This document shows, piece after piece, positions 15,646 through 24,481 of a stretch of DNA of 64,000 bases. The notes below the pieces were generated by a model. That model ran no database searches and was not told the DNA's origin. It was given only the letters and a program-made list of their open reading frames with translations. A program made the translations under genes and the position numbers. Position 1 is the first letter of the stretch, and each line of letters opens with the position of its first letter. Source of the DNA: CAADGY01 sp900696665 (GTDB lineage: Bacteria; Acidobacteriota; Terriglobia; Bryobacterales; Bryobacteraceae); NCBI GenBank assembly GCA_035063885.1, contig JAPSFM010000010.1:1-64000 (forward strand), written 5' to 3'.

Positions 15646-16677
15646 TCAGCCGAGGGAAATAATCAATTTGCCGACGCCGTCGTCGTATCGCTCGAGCAGG
15701 AAGAAGGCTTTCTCGATGTCTTCGATGGGGCGTGTGTGCGTCAGCATAGGCGCGAACAGGGCACGATGGTTCTTTATCAGATCCAAGGCCTGTTCCGATT
15801 CATGATTGGAGCGCCGCACGCTTAGCAGAGCCGCTTCTTTACGTCGCAGTGTGTGAAAATCGAACTCCGGGCGGACTTCGGAGGGAATGCCTGTGACCAC
15901 GACACGGCCCGCTCTGCGAATGGCGCCGGCGGCTTGATCGAGTGAACCGCCTTTTGCCGCGCAGTCGATGGCGAAATCCACACCTCGTTGTCCTGTATCG
16001 GTTAAGATCTGGCGGACGGTATCGATGGCGGAGGGGTCGATGGTCGCATCAGCTCCCATCTTTTTCGCAAGTTCGCGCCGGTGGGTCACGGGTTCCACGG
16101 CCCACACACGGACACCTGACAATTTCAGAATTGCAACGGTGAGCAGCCCAATGGGACCGGCGCCGAAAACAGCCGCCGTATCTCCCAACCGCGGCTCGGC
16201 CAACTTCATGGAGTGCAGTATCACGGCGAGCGGTTCAAAGAGAGTGGCTTCTCGCAGGTCAAGTTCCGGCGGCAAGGGGAGGAGGTTGGCTGCGGGCAAA
16301 TTCACCAGATCCCGGAAGAAACCGGGGTCTCCGGGCTGGCTCAAAAAGCGGATATGATTGCAGACATTGTGCCGGCCGGACCGGCAGTACTCGCAATGGT
16401 AACAGTAGATGGCGGGTTCGAGTGCGGCCCGGTCTCCCGGACTCCATCCGCTGACACCGGGGCCGGTGGCGACTACCATGCCCGACGGCTCATGCCCTAA
16501 CACCATTGGAAACAGGGCGGGAGCATCCCCCACCGAGCCTTCCGAGAAATTGTGCAGATCGGACCCGCAGACGCCGACCATTTTCACCCGCACCTGCACT
16601 TCTCCAGGGCCGGGATTCTCAATCTGCCCACTGACCAGATTGAACCGGTGAGGTGCAACCAGATGCGCCACCCTCAT
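15646..16677 (-). CDS. Zinc-dependent alcohol/polyol dehydrogenase
   Basis: 343 residues, a normal size for the medium-chain dehydrogenase family (threonine, sorbitol or galactitol dehydrogenase-like). The catalytic zinc site is CGSDLHNF with GHEPSG. The structural zinc loop has four cysteines (CYHCEYCRSGRHNVC). The NAD site is AAVFGAGPIGLLT. Residue E at the end of AVEP suggests NAD preference. ATG 16677 is chosen because an upstream extension of 27 residues would overlap the zinc-ribbon gene and lacks homology. It lies 4 nt after that gene on the same strand. Confidence 0.9.
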   Translation of the reverse strand: MRVAHLVAPHRFNLVSGQIENPGPGEVQVRVKMVGVCGSDLHNFSEGSVGDAPALFPMVLGHEPSGMVVATGPGVSGWSPGDRAALEPAIYCYHCEYCRSGRHNVCNHIRFLSQPGDPGFFRDLVNLPAANLLPLPPELDLREATLFEPLAVILHSMKLAEPRLGDTAAVFGAGPIGLLTVAILKLSGVRVWAVEPVTHRRELAKKMGADATIDPSAIDTVRQILTDTGQRGVDFAIDCAAKGGSLDQAAGAIRRAGRVVVTGIPSEVRPEFDFHTLRRKEAALLSVRRSNHESEQALDLIKNHRALFAPMLTHTRPIEDIEKAFFLLERYDDGVGKLIISLG

Positions 16678-16681
16678 GGAA

Positions 16682-17161
16682 TCATTTCTTGAACAGACTG
16701 TCGAAGGCCGCCCGGGCATCGTCCGCGTTGCGCGGAGCCGGCGGCCCGTTTGCCGCAATGCCCACCGATGTGGAGGGAGCGACGTCGCGCGCCACCGTCA
16801 CACGAGGCTCGAAAAGCTCGCACTCATTCCGCTGGTCTTTTTGAGCGATGCGAATGGGGATAGGTTTCAGGCACTGAAATCTTGTAGAAGGCTCAAAGTG
16901 TGCACATTGCTTGCAGCAGTGTAGGGCCATGTTGCACTTTGGGCATAATCCCTTGAAGTCCGTATCCGAGGGAAGCGCCGTCGAGCAGTTGAAACAGCGG
17001 TAGGCCGTAACGGACTGCACTAATCTCGGGAGGCGAGGTCCTGTGACGTCGATGGGGGGACGAGGCCCCTGGTTCCTGGGGCGCTCTTCCCGGGAGGAGC
17101 CCCCACGGTCGCGATCTGAATCCATGTAGCCACGTTGTTTGTACTTTCGATCGTTATCCAT
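16682..17161 (-). CDS. Zinc-ribbon-like cysteine-rich protein of unknown function
   Basis: 159 residues. A charged N-terminal tail (rich in Asp, Arg, Gly, Pro) precedes two knuckles, CFNC and CPKC, and then a block CCKQCAHFEPSTRFQC with a further cysteine in NECELF. This gives up to nine cysteines within about 60 residues, so one or two zinc sites are likely. AAAGGAG is a good ribosome site before ATG 17161. It is translationally close to the dehydrogenase downstream (4 nt). The function is not recognised; nucleic-acid or protein binding is possible. Confidence 0.75.
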   Translation of the reverse strand: MDNDRKYKQRGYMDSDRDRGGSSREERPRNQGPRPPIDVTGPRLPRLVQSVTAYRCFNCSTALPSDTDFKGLCPKCNMALHCCKQCAHFEPSTRFQCLKPIPIRIAQKDQRNECELFEPRVTVARDVAPSTSVGIAANGPPAPRNADDARAAFDSLFKK

Positions 17162-17528
17162 GGCTAGCGATTACTCCTTTGGAACCCTTGAAGCAGCAGG
17201 GTCATAGTACGTGCGAGCAAAAAAGCAATGGCTTGCAGGCATCCAGCTCGGCAGTGCGCATCGGAAACCGGGAAGCATCCCGATCGCTCCGTCAGGGTGG
17301 GTGAGAGGGACGCTGCGGAAGTTACCTTGGGGTCATGAACCCGATCCGGTAAGGCTCAAATACCTATTTATCACGGATCTCGTCACGACGCCAGTAAATT
17401 CTATTGTACATCATGGCTGCAAAACGAATTGTGATCTTGCACGCTATTCTGCTGAGCGGGCGGCATAAAGCGCCGTCACCCGCTCACTGACGCGCACGGC
17501 TCAGTTATGAGCCAGGGCACGCCCTCTT
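17162..17528. other. Noncoding interval between glgP and the zinc-ribbon gene
   Basis: 367 nt without a convincing gene. It holds a strong hairpin at 17454-17485 and a smaller GGCTCA/TGAGCC hairpin at 17498-17513, both within about 75 nt of the glgP stop. The promoter of the zinc-ribbon gene should lie here on the minus strand, but no good pair of hexamers was found. Confidence 0.6.
17454..17485 (-). terminator. Strong hairpin downstream of glgP (no U tract)
   Basis: GAGCGGG (17454-17460) pairs with CCCGCTC (17479-17485), and an inner CGGC/GCCG pair extends the stem. It lies 44 nt past the glgP stop. There is no run of T on either side, so it would be Rho-assisted or simply protect the transcript end. 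Confidence 0.4.
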
Positions 17529-20078
17529 CTACTCCACTGCCCACTTGATCAGAGAGTTACAGGGGCGGGTTAGGGGATCCTCGTAGTGGTTGGGAGAGAT
17601 CCGGAACGAATAGCCGAGCCTGCCGGTGTGCGTGGGAATGTAATCCTTTGCAAACACAAAAGCTGAACCCTGTTGTTCCACCGCCGGCAGGTCCAAAACC
17701 TCCGTTTCTTCGAGTTGCCCGCTTCCGTTGACACGGCCGACGACAGCCTCGACGCGGATATCATCCGGCTTCAGTCCTGCGAGATCGATGGTTGTGCGAA
17801 ACGGAAGCGGGCGCCCGCTGACGACAACTCCTTCCGGTTCCGGACCCATCGCGACAAACCGGATATGATCCCAAGCCCGGATCACCTCCGCATTCCACCG
17901 CACCCGCTCTCTCACTTTGTCGAATCCACCCTGCTGCAAGTCATGGAAGGCCCGCTGCGCCGGAGTGTAGAGCTGGCTGGCATACTCTTCCAACATGCGC
18001 TGAAAGCTGTATTGCGGACTGACATTCCTCAAAGATAGCTTGACCCGCCGCATCCACTCCACCGGAACGCCCTCTTCCCGGTCGCGGTAATACATCGGAA
18101 TGATTTCGTTCTCCAGGAGCGAATAGATGGCACTGGCGTGGATCTCATCCTGGTCTTCGCTATAATCTTCGCGATCGCCGATAGCCCATCCGCCGGAAGT
18201 TTCATAAGCTTCGTCGTACCACCCGTCGAGCACGCTGAGGTTAAGGATACCGTTGATGCCGGCCTTCATACCGCTGGTACCGCAAGCTTCCTCGCCACGT
18301 CTGGGATTGTTCAGCCACAGGTCAACGCCCTGCACCAGTTCGCGAGCCACCTGGATTCCGTAGTCCTCGATGAAGACCAGACGCTTATAAAGCTCGGGGT
18401 CTCTGGAAAGCTGGACAATCTCGCGAATCAACGTCTTACCAGGATGATCCTTCGGGTGCGCTTTTCCCGCAATCACAATCTGGACAGGCATGTCCGGGTT
18501 CGTGAGAATCTTTTTCAGCCTTTTCGTGTCACGCAGCAGAAGCGTAGCACGCTTATACGTCGCAAACCGGCGCGCAAATCCGATAGTGAAAGCATCGGGA
18601 TCGAGGACCTCCGCCTGCCTGCGCAATTCCGGTGCGGAGGCTTTCCGTGCTACCGCCGAAGCCATCACACGGTCCCGCACAAACGCGATGAGCTGACGCT
18701 TGCGGCGGCGGTGGGCCTCCCATAGTTCCTGGTTTGGGATGTCCTGTACAAGATCCCAAGTCTGCGGCTCGTGAAAACGCTCATGCCAGTCTGGCTGCAG
18801 ATACTGGTCGTAGATCGTGGCCAGGTCGGTGTTCAACCAACTGGGCAGGTGAACGCCGTTGGTCACGGAAGTAATCGGGACCTCCCACGTCGGCAGTTCC
18901 GGCCAAAGGTCCTGCCACATCTCCTGCGAGACCTCGCGGTGCAGGCGGCTCACGGCGTTTCGATATGCGGAGGTCTTGATGGCGGCGATCGCCATGGAAA
19001 AACGCTCATGTGGATCGAATCCGTTGCGGCGGCCCAGCGCTAAGAATGCTTCAAACGGAATGTTGCCTTCTTTACAGTACTCATGGAAGTAGTCGTACAT
19101 CAGACCCGGATCGAACAGGTCTATACCGGCCGGCACGGAGGTGTGAGTCGTGAAGATATTATTGTTGCGCGATGCCGTCAGCGCCTCTTCGAACGAGAGA
19201 TTGTGCTCTTTGATGAGAACGCGAATACGCTCAATGGCAAGGAAGGCCGAGTGGCCCTCGTTCATATGAAACGCGGCGGGCTCGAGACCAAGCATCTTCA
19301 GAGCGCGCAGACCGCCTATCCCAAGTACAATCTCCTGGCGGATTCGCGTGTGAATATCGCCGCCGTAAAGCTGGTCAGTAATGTCGCGGTCCTCAGGCTT
19401 TTCGTTTTCCGGAATATTGGTATCGAGCAGATACAGTTTTACCCGGCCTACATTGATCTGCCATACTTTCAGGTACACCGGTCCGTGAGGCAGGCCGATC
19501 TGAACCAGCAGGTCTTCCCCCTTATCATTGATAACCGGGGAAACGGGAAGGGTATAGAAGTCGTTTGTCGGGTAACGCTCCTGCTGCCAACCGTCGGGAT
19601 TCAGAACCTGCTGGAGATATCCCTTCTGGTACAACAACCCGATACCTACCAGGTGCATACCGGCATCGCTGGCCGCTTTCAGATGATCGCCCGACAAAAC
19701 ACCAAGGCCTCCGGAATAGATGGGGAGACACTCCGCCAGTCCATACTCCATGGAAAAATAGGCGACCAGGCGGTCTCGTGCGGGCGTCTCCTGATCCATG
19801 TAGGAGTCGTAGCGCTCGCAGGCACGGCGGTATAGAGCGAGGTAGCGCGGATCTTTGCCCGCCTTCTCCAGGGCTGCCTGTGGCAGGCGCCCGAGCATGA
19901 GTACGGGATTGTGACCACAACCGGTCCAAAGGGCGGGGTCGAGACGTCGAAACACCTGCCGGATGGTGAGATCCCAGTTCCACATCAGGTTGTGAGCCAG
20001 TTGGGACAGCCGCGAGAGCGAATCCGGCAGAGCGGGACGGACCAAAAACTCCTTGAATCGATGGATGTGAAAGGGCAT
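17529..20078 (-). CDS. glgP: Alpha-glucan (glycogen/maltodextrin) phosphorylase
   Basis: 849 residues, GT35 family, DUF3417-type long form common in Actinobacteria, Acidobacteria and archaea. It releases glucose 1-phosphate from alpha-1,4-glucans in the cytoplasm. The N-terminal DUF3417 region (LAHNLMWNWD) is followed by VAYFSMEYGLAECLPIYSGG, AFHMNEGHSAFL, and the pyridoxal-phosphate motif GTSGMKAGINGIL with the cofactor lysine at about K605. The length is complete. No ribosome site precedes the ATG; instead a TAGACT box lies 9 nt upstream, so the mRNA may be leaderless. It stands alone, without other glycogen genes nearby. Confidence 0.97.
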   Translation of the reverse strand: MPFHIHRFKEFLVRPALPDSLSRLSQLAHNLMWNWDLTIRQVFRRLDPALWTGCGHNPVLMLGRLPQAALEKAGKDPRYLALYRRACERYDSYMDQETPARDRLVAYFSMEYGLAECLPIYSGGLGVLSGDHLKAASDAGMHLVGIGLLYQKGYLQQVLNPDGWQQERYPTNDFYTLPVSPVINDKGEDLLVQIGLPHGPVYLKVWQINVGRVKLYLLDTNIPENEKPEDRDITDQLYGGDIHTRIRQEIVLGIGGLRALKMLGLEPAAFHMNEGHSAFLAIERIRVLIKEHNLSFEEALTASRNNNIFTTHTSVPAGIDLFDPGLMYDYFHEYCKEGNIPFEAFLALGRRNGFDPHERFSMAIAAIKTSAYRNAVSRLHREVSQEMWQDLWPELPTWEVPITSVTNGVHLPSWLNTDLATIYDQYLQPDWHERFHEPQTWDLVQDIPNQELWEAHRRRKRQLIAFVRDRVMASAVARKASAPELRRQAEVLDPDAFTIGFARRFATYKRATLLLRDTKRLKKILTNPDMPVQIVIAGKAHPKDHPGKTLIREIVQLSRDPELYKRLVFIEDYGIQVARELVQGVDLWLNNPRRGEEACGTSGMKAGINGILNLSVLDGWYDEAYETSGGWAIGDREDYSEDQDEIHASAIYSLLENEIIPMYYRDREEGVPVEWMRRVKLSLRNVSPQYSFQRMLEEYASQLYTPAQRAFHDLQQGGFDKVRERVRWNAEVIRAWDHIRFVAMGPEPEGVVVSGRPLPFRTTIDLAGLKPDDIRVEAVVGRVNGSGQLEETEVLDLPAVEQQGSAFVFAKDYIPTHTGRLGYSFRISPNHYEDPLTRPCNSLIKWAVE

Positions 20079-20087
20079 GAAGATTTA

Positions 20088-20093
20088 AGTCTA
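20088..20093 (-). promoter_or_regulatory. -10 element of glgP
   Basis: TAGACT on the minus strand lies exactly 9 nt before the ATG at 20078, so transcription would begin 2-3 nt before the start codon. No clear -35 is seen 16-18 nt further upstream, which lowers confidence. Confidence 0.4.
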
Positions 20094-20167
20094 TTTCTAA
20101 AATACCAGAGGCCCTGGGGCCGGGCTTCTCAGCCGTCGCGGTACGGTACCAATGACCACATACGTGT

Positions 20168-20719
20168 CTAAAAGCGTACGCCGGCTCCCGCCCTGACTCC
20201 AATCGTGGGCAGGAGGTAATGATGAACGGAGAAAACCTCAGCGCGGATGAGCAGCCGTGTCCCTAAGGCCGCCACCGCGCCGCCGCGCCAGTGCACGGAC
20301 CAAAAGGTTTCGCTCTGATCATAGCTGTAAAGCGGAGTAATGGCGCGGGACCGTTCGAAAACAGCGCCGGCGCCGCCCCCTACAAAACCGTAGGCGCGTT
20401 CGGTACCGAACCGGTAGAGCAGGCTGGGACTTACCAAGGTGCGCCGCTGTGAGAAATCGGACTGCACAGTTTCGCGGCCGCTGTCGTCTGTCGTCGTGAC
20501 AACATCCATATCGATGGCCAGCTTTGGCAGTATCGGCAGCATCACTGAACCCCCATAGACGGCGCCACTCCCGCCCCATCCCTCATCTTGCCCGAACTTG
20601 ACAATTCCGGCACTGCCGAACACTTCAATGGAGCGGGGAGGTTCGGCATAAAGGCCGGACATCAGGCCACTCATAACCACCATACGCAGAACGAACATGC
20701 CCATGTTATTGGTCATCAC
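20168..20719 (-). CDS. Predicted small outer-membrane beta-barrel protein
   Basis: 183 residues with an N-terminal hydrophobic signal (VLRMVVMSGLMSGLYA). The mature part alternates polar and apolar residues in short strands (for example VEVFG-like starts, YGFVGGGAGAVF, LIRAEVFSVHHYL) and ends in the terminal phenylalanine GAGVRF typical of barrel proteins. The size fits an eight-stranded OmpW/OmpX-like barrel. The start is uncertain because several Met residues lie near the N-terminus (20719, 20701, 20680). It is divergent from the Rrf2 regulator, 141 nt away. Specific role unknown. Confidence 0.7.
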   Translation of the reverse strand: MMTNNMGMFVLRMVVMSGLMSGLYAEPPRSIEVFGSAGIVKFGQDEGWGGSGAVYGGSVMLPILPKLAIDMDVVTTTDDSGRETVQSDFSQRRTLVSPSLLYRFGTERAYGFVGGGAGAVFERSRAITPLYSYDQSETFWSVHWRGGAVAALGTRLLIRAEVFSVHHYLLPTIGVRAGAGVRF

Positions 20720-20860
20720 CGAGTCTCACAGCCCCATTGTGCTCTGAACTGTTGAAAATATCCATATCTTCCAGAGGAAAATGTGCAAGGAAACTCAAAC
20801 GTACAATAAAACCTTGTAGATTTTCGTATCTGATACACCTAAAACGGCTAAAATGGAGGC

Positions 20861-21364
20861 ATGAAACTAAGCGCTCAGGAGGAATACGGTCTCCGGTGCC
20901 TGCTCTTCATGGCGCGTCATGGCGACGGTCAGAGCCTCAGCATTCCTGAGATCAGCCGTGCGGAAGGACTGTCTGTGCCGAATGTGGCCAAGCTTATGCG
21001 GCTGCTTCGTCTTGGAGGATTTGTCGCGAGCGCCCGGGGGCAATCCGGTGGGTACACTCTGTCACGTCCAGCGAGCCAGATCACGGTTGCGGAAGTGGTC
21101 GAACTCCTTGGCGGGCGCGTATTCAGCCGGAACTTCTGTCAAAGGCACGCAGGCATTGAACCTGTATGCACCCATATCGAGGACTGCTCGATCCGGTGCC
21201 TGTGGAGTACCCTGCAAACCATGGTTGAAGATGTGCTCGCCAAGACCACTCTTCTCGACCTGGTAGTAAGTGAGGCCGAAATGGCCACATTTCTCGGCTC
21301 GAATAATTCGGCGAAAACTCAATCGCCGGAACCGGTGCCGGAGCACACGACCGCCGGACAGTGA
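20861..21364 (+). CDS. Rrf2-family transcriptional regulator with candidate Fe-S cysteines
   Basis: 167 residues. Winged helix with the family start MKLSAQEEYGLRCLL, recognition region GLSVPNVAKLMRLLR and wing RGQSGGYTLSRP. Four cysteines (93, 103, 109, 113) occupy the place where IscR, NsrR and RsrR bind an iron-sulfur cluster, although the first gap is longer than in IscR. It could sense redox state, nitric oxide or cluster status. GGAGG lies only 1 nt before the ATG, an unusually tight spacing. It precedes the ergothioneine operon by 179 nt on the same strand, so control of that redox-thiol operon is a reasonable but unproven idea. Confidence 0.88.
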   Translation: MKLSAQEEYGLRCLLFMARHGDGQSLSIPEISRAEGLSVPNVAKLMRLLRLGGFVASARGQSGGYTLSRPASQITVAEVVELLGGRVFSRNFCQRHAGIEPVCTHIEDCSIRCLWSTLQTMVEDVLAKTTLLDLVVSEAEMATFLGSNNSAKTQSPEPVPEHTTAGQ

Positions 21365-21543
21365 GAACGGAAAATTAGCATTTTTCATCGAGCTGTCATT
21401 ACGACGCCAGAGCCTCCGCGGTGAGGAGTAGTGTGCGGAGTGTTCCATCTTTGATCCCACCATCTTGTGCTTGCTAATATCGAACAGACTGGTAGTAACT
21501 TGACAGACTGGTGTTGACGGGCTGGCGACCCGTATTCACTTAC

Positions 21544-22770
21544 ATGACCAGCAGACACTTGGAACGCTCCGTACATATCAATGTTCTTACGGAGTCCCGC
21601 ACACAAACCGATGGGCTTTTTTCGCTGATTGACCCCGAAGCTCTATACGAACGTCCTATCCCGGAGCGGCATCGGATCATTTTTTACCTGGGCCATCTGG
21701 AGGCGTTCGACTGGAATCTGATCGGACGAACCGGTCTCGGCCTTGAATCATTCCACCCGCAATACGATCGTCTGTTTGCGTTCGGCATCGACCCTCCGGA
21801 AGGTCAACTTCCGAACGATCAGCCGCCGGATTGGCCGTCGATAGAAGAAGTGCAGGATTATAACCGGCAGGTGCGGCGAGAGTTGGATGAGGCATGGGAC
21901 AGCGCACCCCCTGAGTTGCGGCACGCCGCTATTGAGCACCGGTGGATGCATGCGGAGACCCTGGTGTATATCCTTCATAACCTGGAGTACAGCCGGAAAA
22001 AGCCAGACCGCTCCAGAGAGCCCGCTGCATCGCGCATGCTCGACAATTCCCTGATCGAAATCCCGGCCGGCTTCGCCACACTGGGCAGGAAGATGGGTGA
22101 AGGTTTCGGGTGGGATAACGAGTTTGAAGAACACAAGGTGGATGTTCCGGCTTTTCGAATCCGCCGGCACAAAGTCACCAATGGCGAGTATCTTCAATTC
22201 GTGAACGCCGGCGGCGAAGTGCCGTTTTACTGGACGAGACGCGGCGGCGAGTGGTGCTATCGCGGCATGTTCAGCGAAATTCCGCTGCCGCACGAGTGGC
22301 CGGTGTACGTCACGTTCCGACAAGCAGTGGAGTACTCGCGCTGGAAAGGTGTTTCGCTCCCCACGGAAGCGCAATGGCACCGCGCGGCATTCGCGGCCGC
22401 GGACGGCGAGGAACGGCTCTATCCGTGGGGGGATGCGCCGCCTGACGCATCTCGCGGCAATTTCGATTTTGATCGTTGGGATCCGGTGCCGGTGGACGCC
22501 AATCCCCGCGGTGAGAGCGCCTTTGGCGTTCAACAGGCAGTGGGAAACGGATGGGAGTGGACCTCGACGGTCTTCGGGCCGTTTCCCGGTTTTAGCCCGC
22601 GTTCCTACTATCCCGGATACTCGGCGAACTTCTTCGACGGCCAGCACTACGTGCTGAAGGGCGGCAGCCCGCGCACCGCGGCGGTGTTGCTCCGCCGATC
22701 GTTCCGGAACTGGTTCCGGCCGCGCTATCCGTATATCTACGCTACGTTCCGATGCGTTGAGGAGCCATAG
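21544..22770 (+). CDS. egtB: Ergothioneine biosynthesis protein EgtB-like sulfoxide synthase
   Basis: 408 residues: an N-terminal DinB_2-like helical domain (about 1-160) and a C-terminal formylglycine-generating-enzyme-like (SUMF1) domain (about 175-408, with LPTEAQWHRAAF, YPWGD, and GNGWEWTSTVFG). The non-haem iron ligands are in place: H51 in YLGHLEAF and the H-x3-H-x-E motif HRWMHAE (H132, H136). EgtB joins hercynine to cysteine or gamma-glutamylcysteine using oxygen. No EgtA or EgtC gene is nearby, which would suit a cysteine-using EgtB, as known from the acidobacterium Chloracidobacterium thermophilum. ATG 21544 is chosen over GTG 21511; neither has a clear ribosome site. Its stop abuts the egtD ATG. 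Confidence 0.93.
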   Translation: MTSRHLERSVHINVLTESRTQTDGLFSLIDPEALYERPIPERHRIIFYLGHLEAFDWNLIGRTGLGLESFHPQYDRLFAFGIDPPEGQLPNDQPPDWPSIEEVQDYNRQVRRELDEAWDSAPPELRHAAIEHRWMHAETLVYILHNLEYSRKKPDRSREPAASRMLDNSLIEIPAGFATLGRKMGEGFGWDNEFEEHKVDVPAFRIRRHKVTNGEYLQFVNAGGEVPFYWTRRGGEWCYRGMFSEIPLPHEWPVYVTFRQAVEYSRWKGVSLPTEAQWHRAAFAAADGEERLYPWGDAPPDASRGNFDFDRWDPVPVDANPRGESAFGVQQAVGNGWEWTSTVFGPFPGFSPRSYYPGYSANFFDGQHYVLKGGSPRTAAVLLRRSFRNWFRPRYPYIYATFRCVEEP

Positions 22771-23745
22771 ATGCCCGCCCGAGCTTCTCCCGCAAATGAT
22801 CCCCTGATGACATTTGCAAGCGACGTTACGCTGGGCCTCACGCGGGAAAAGCAGAAGGAGTTGCCGTCCAAGTATCTCTACGACGAGTTGGGGTCGGTTT
22901 TGTTCGAAGCCATCACCTTGCTGCCCGAATACGGTCTGACCCGCGCCGACGAGCGTGTCATACGGCGAAGCGCCCCGGAGACCGGCCGGTGCTTCGGCGG
23001 CGCCCTGATCGCGGAGTTGGGCAGCGGGAGCGGAAAGAAGACCCGCCACATTCTGAACGCCTGTCTGAGAGGCCCCAGCCTGACGTATGCTCCTATCGAT
23101 TTGTCGGCCACCGCGCTCGCGGTCTGCGCCGGGCAGTTGGACAACGGCGGTATTGAAGTACACCCGATCGCCGCAAGCTACCTGGATGGCATTGGCCGCG
23201 CCGCCGCGCTGCGTCAGAGAAAACAAAAACTGCTGGTTCTGTTTTTAGGTAGTACCATCGGCAACTTCGACCGTAAAGGCGCGGTTGAGTTCCTGCGCAA
23301 GATCGGCTCCTGCCTGTTGCCCGGCGATGGTTTGTTGCTCGGTACCGATCTTGAAAAGCCGATCCCGAAAATGCTGGTTGCCTACGACGATCCAACAGGT
23401 GTGACGGCGGCCTTCAACCTGAATCTGCTCGGCAGGATCAACCGTGAACTGGGTGGTGATTTCGATTTGCGGATGTTCCAGCATGAGGCCAGATACAACG
23501 CGGAACACCGCCGGATTGAGATGCACCTCCGCTCCAAGGCCGATCAGGCGGTCACGATTCCCGGGGCTCAACTGCGGGTTTCGTTCGTTTGCGGTGAGAC
23601 GATATGGACTGAAGCATCGCACAAGTTCGCACTGGCTGAACTGCCGCGGATGGCGGCGGAAGCCGGGTTTGTCCACCAGCAACACTGGATCGACGAAGAG
23701 TGGCCCTTCGCCGAGAGTCTTTGGGTGCGCGTCGCCGGTCCTTAG
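22771..23745 (+). CDS. egtD: L-histidine N-alpha-methyltransferase
   Basis: 324 residues, the usual size. It transfers three methyl groups from SAM to histidine to give hercynine, the substrate of EgtB. Visible family blocks are the N-terminal LPSKYLYDELGSVLFEAIT, the SAM site IAELGSGSGKKTRHIL, YAPIDLSATAL, LFLGSTIGNF and LLLGTDLEKP. The C-terminal part includes FNLNLLGRINRELGGDF. The ATG follows the egtB stop directly with no spacer, and the transporter ATPase begins 1 nt after its stop, so the five genes from egtB to the binding protein form one translational unit. Confidence 0.96.
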   Translation: MPARASPANDPLMTFASDVTLGLTREKQKELPSKYLYDELGSVLFEAITLLPEYGLTRADERVIRRSAPETGRCFGGALIAELGSGSGKKTRHILNACLRGPSLTYAPIDLSATALAVCAGQLDNGGIEVHPIAASYLDGIGRAAALRQRKQKLLVLFLGSTIGNFDRKGAVEFLRKIGSCLLPGDGLLLGTDLEKPIPKMLVAYDDPTGVTAAFNLNLLGRINRELGGDFDLRMFQHEARYNAEHRRIEMHLRSKADQAVTIPGAQLRVSFVCGETIWTEASHKFALAELPRMAAEAGFVHQQHWIDEEWPFAESLWVRVAGP

Positions 23746-23746
23746 A

Positions 23747-24475
23747 ATGCCGATTCCCGTCGAGTTTCGCCAGGTCTCTTTTGAAATAGGGGGTAAGACG
23801 ATCCTGCGGGATTTTTCGCTGGCCGTCGGCGAAGGGGAAACCGTCGCGCTGCTCGGGCGCAGTGGATCCGGAAAGACGACCGCTCTCAAGCTGGTCAATG
23901 CGCTGCTAATGCCGGCTTCCGGCGAGGTGCTGGTAGAGGAACGTGCAACCACGGCGTGGGATCCCATCCGCCTGCGCCGGCGAATCGGCTACGTCATTCA
24001 AGAGACGGGGTTGTTTCCACACTTTACTGTCGCCGGCAACGTCGGACTTGTGCCGCGCATGGAGGGCTGGCCGGAGGCGCGTATCAACAAACGGGTGGAC
24101 GAGTTGCTCGAGATCGTGGGCCTTGCGCCCCGGGAGTTCGGATCGCGTTATCCACGGGAGCTTTCCGGAGGGCAGCGGCAGCGCGTCGGCGTGGCGCGTG
24201 CGCTGGCGGCGGATCCGCCTTTGCTGCTGTTCGACGAGCCTTTCGGCGCGCTCGATCCGGTCACCCGCGCCGAGGTGCAGGCTCATTTCCTTCATCTCCG
24301 GGACTCGTTGCGGAAGACGGCCCTCTTCGTGACACACGATGTTCGCGAGGCGCTTCATATAGGAAACCGGATTGTTCTGCTCAAAGAGGGATCTATTGAT
24401 CTGATAACAACACCCGCCGGCTTTGAAACGGCCGGTACTCCCGAGGCGCAGGCCTTTCTGGCTTGTCTCAGTTGA
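23747..24475 (+). CDS. ABC transporter ATPase, OpuC/EgtV type (betaine or ergothioneine uptake)
   Basis: 242 residues. Walker A GRSGSGKTTALK, Q-loop IQETGLFPH, signature LSGGQRQRVGVARAL, Walker B LLLFDEPFGALDP and the switch histidine in VTHDVREAL are all intact. The LFPHFTVAGNVGLVP stretch is typical of the glycine-betaine/choline (OpuCA, ProV) branch, but no CBS domains follow, unlike OpuCA. ATG 23747 is used: the frame stays open far upstream inside egtD, but that region is clearly egtD coding. It forms an importer with the next two genes. The link to egtBD suggests ergothioneine, hercynine or another betaine as substrate. Confidence 0.9.
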   Translation: MPIPVEFRQVSFEIGGKTILRDFSLAVGEGETVALLGRSGSGKTTALKLVNALLMPASGEVLVEERATTAWDPIRLRRRIGYVIQETGLFPHFTVAGNVGLVPRMEGWPEARINKRVDELLEIVGLAPREFGSRYPRELSGGQRQRVGVARALAADPPLLLFDEPFGALDPVTRAEVQAHFLHLRDSLRKTALFVTHDVREALHIGNRIVLLKEGSIDLITTPAGFETAGTPEAQAFLACLS

Positions 24476-24481
24476 CTGAAT

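Noticed and set aside
21544..22770. Reading the SUMF1 domain as a formylglycine-generating enzyme for the nearby sulfatase
   Set aside because: The protein has the DinB-type N-terminal domain and the H-x3-H-x-E iron motif of EgtB and abuts egtD; the sulfatase is 16 kb away and broken.
21748..23226. A 492-codon minus-strand frame across egtB and egtD
   Set aside because: Both plus-strand genes have intact catalytic motifs across the whole stretch; the antisense product has no domains.
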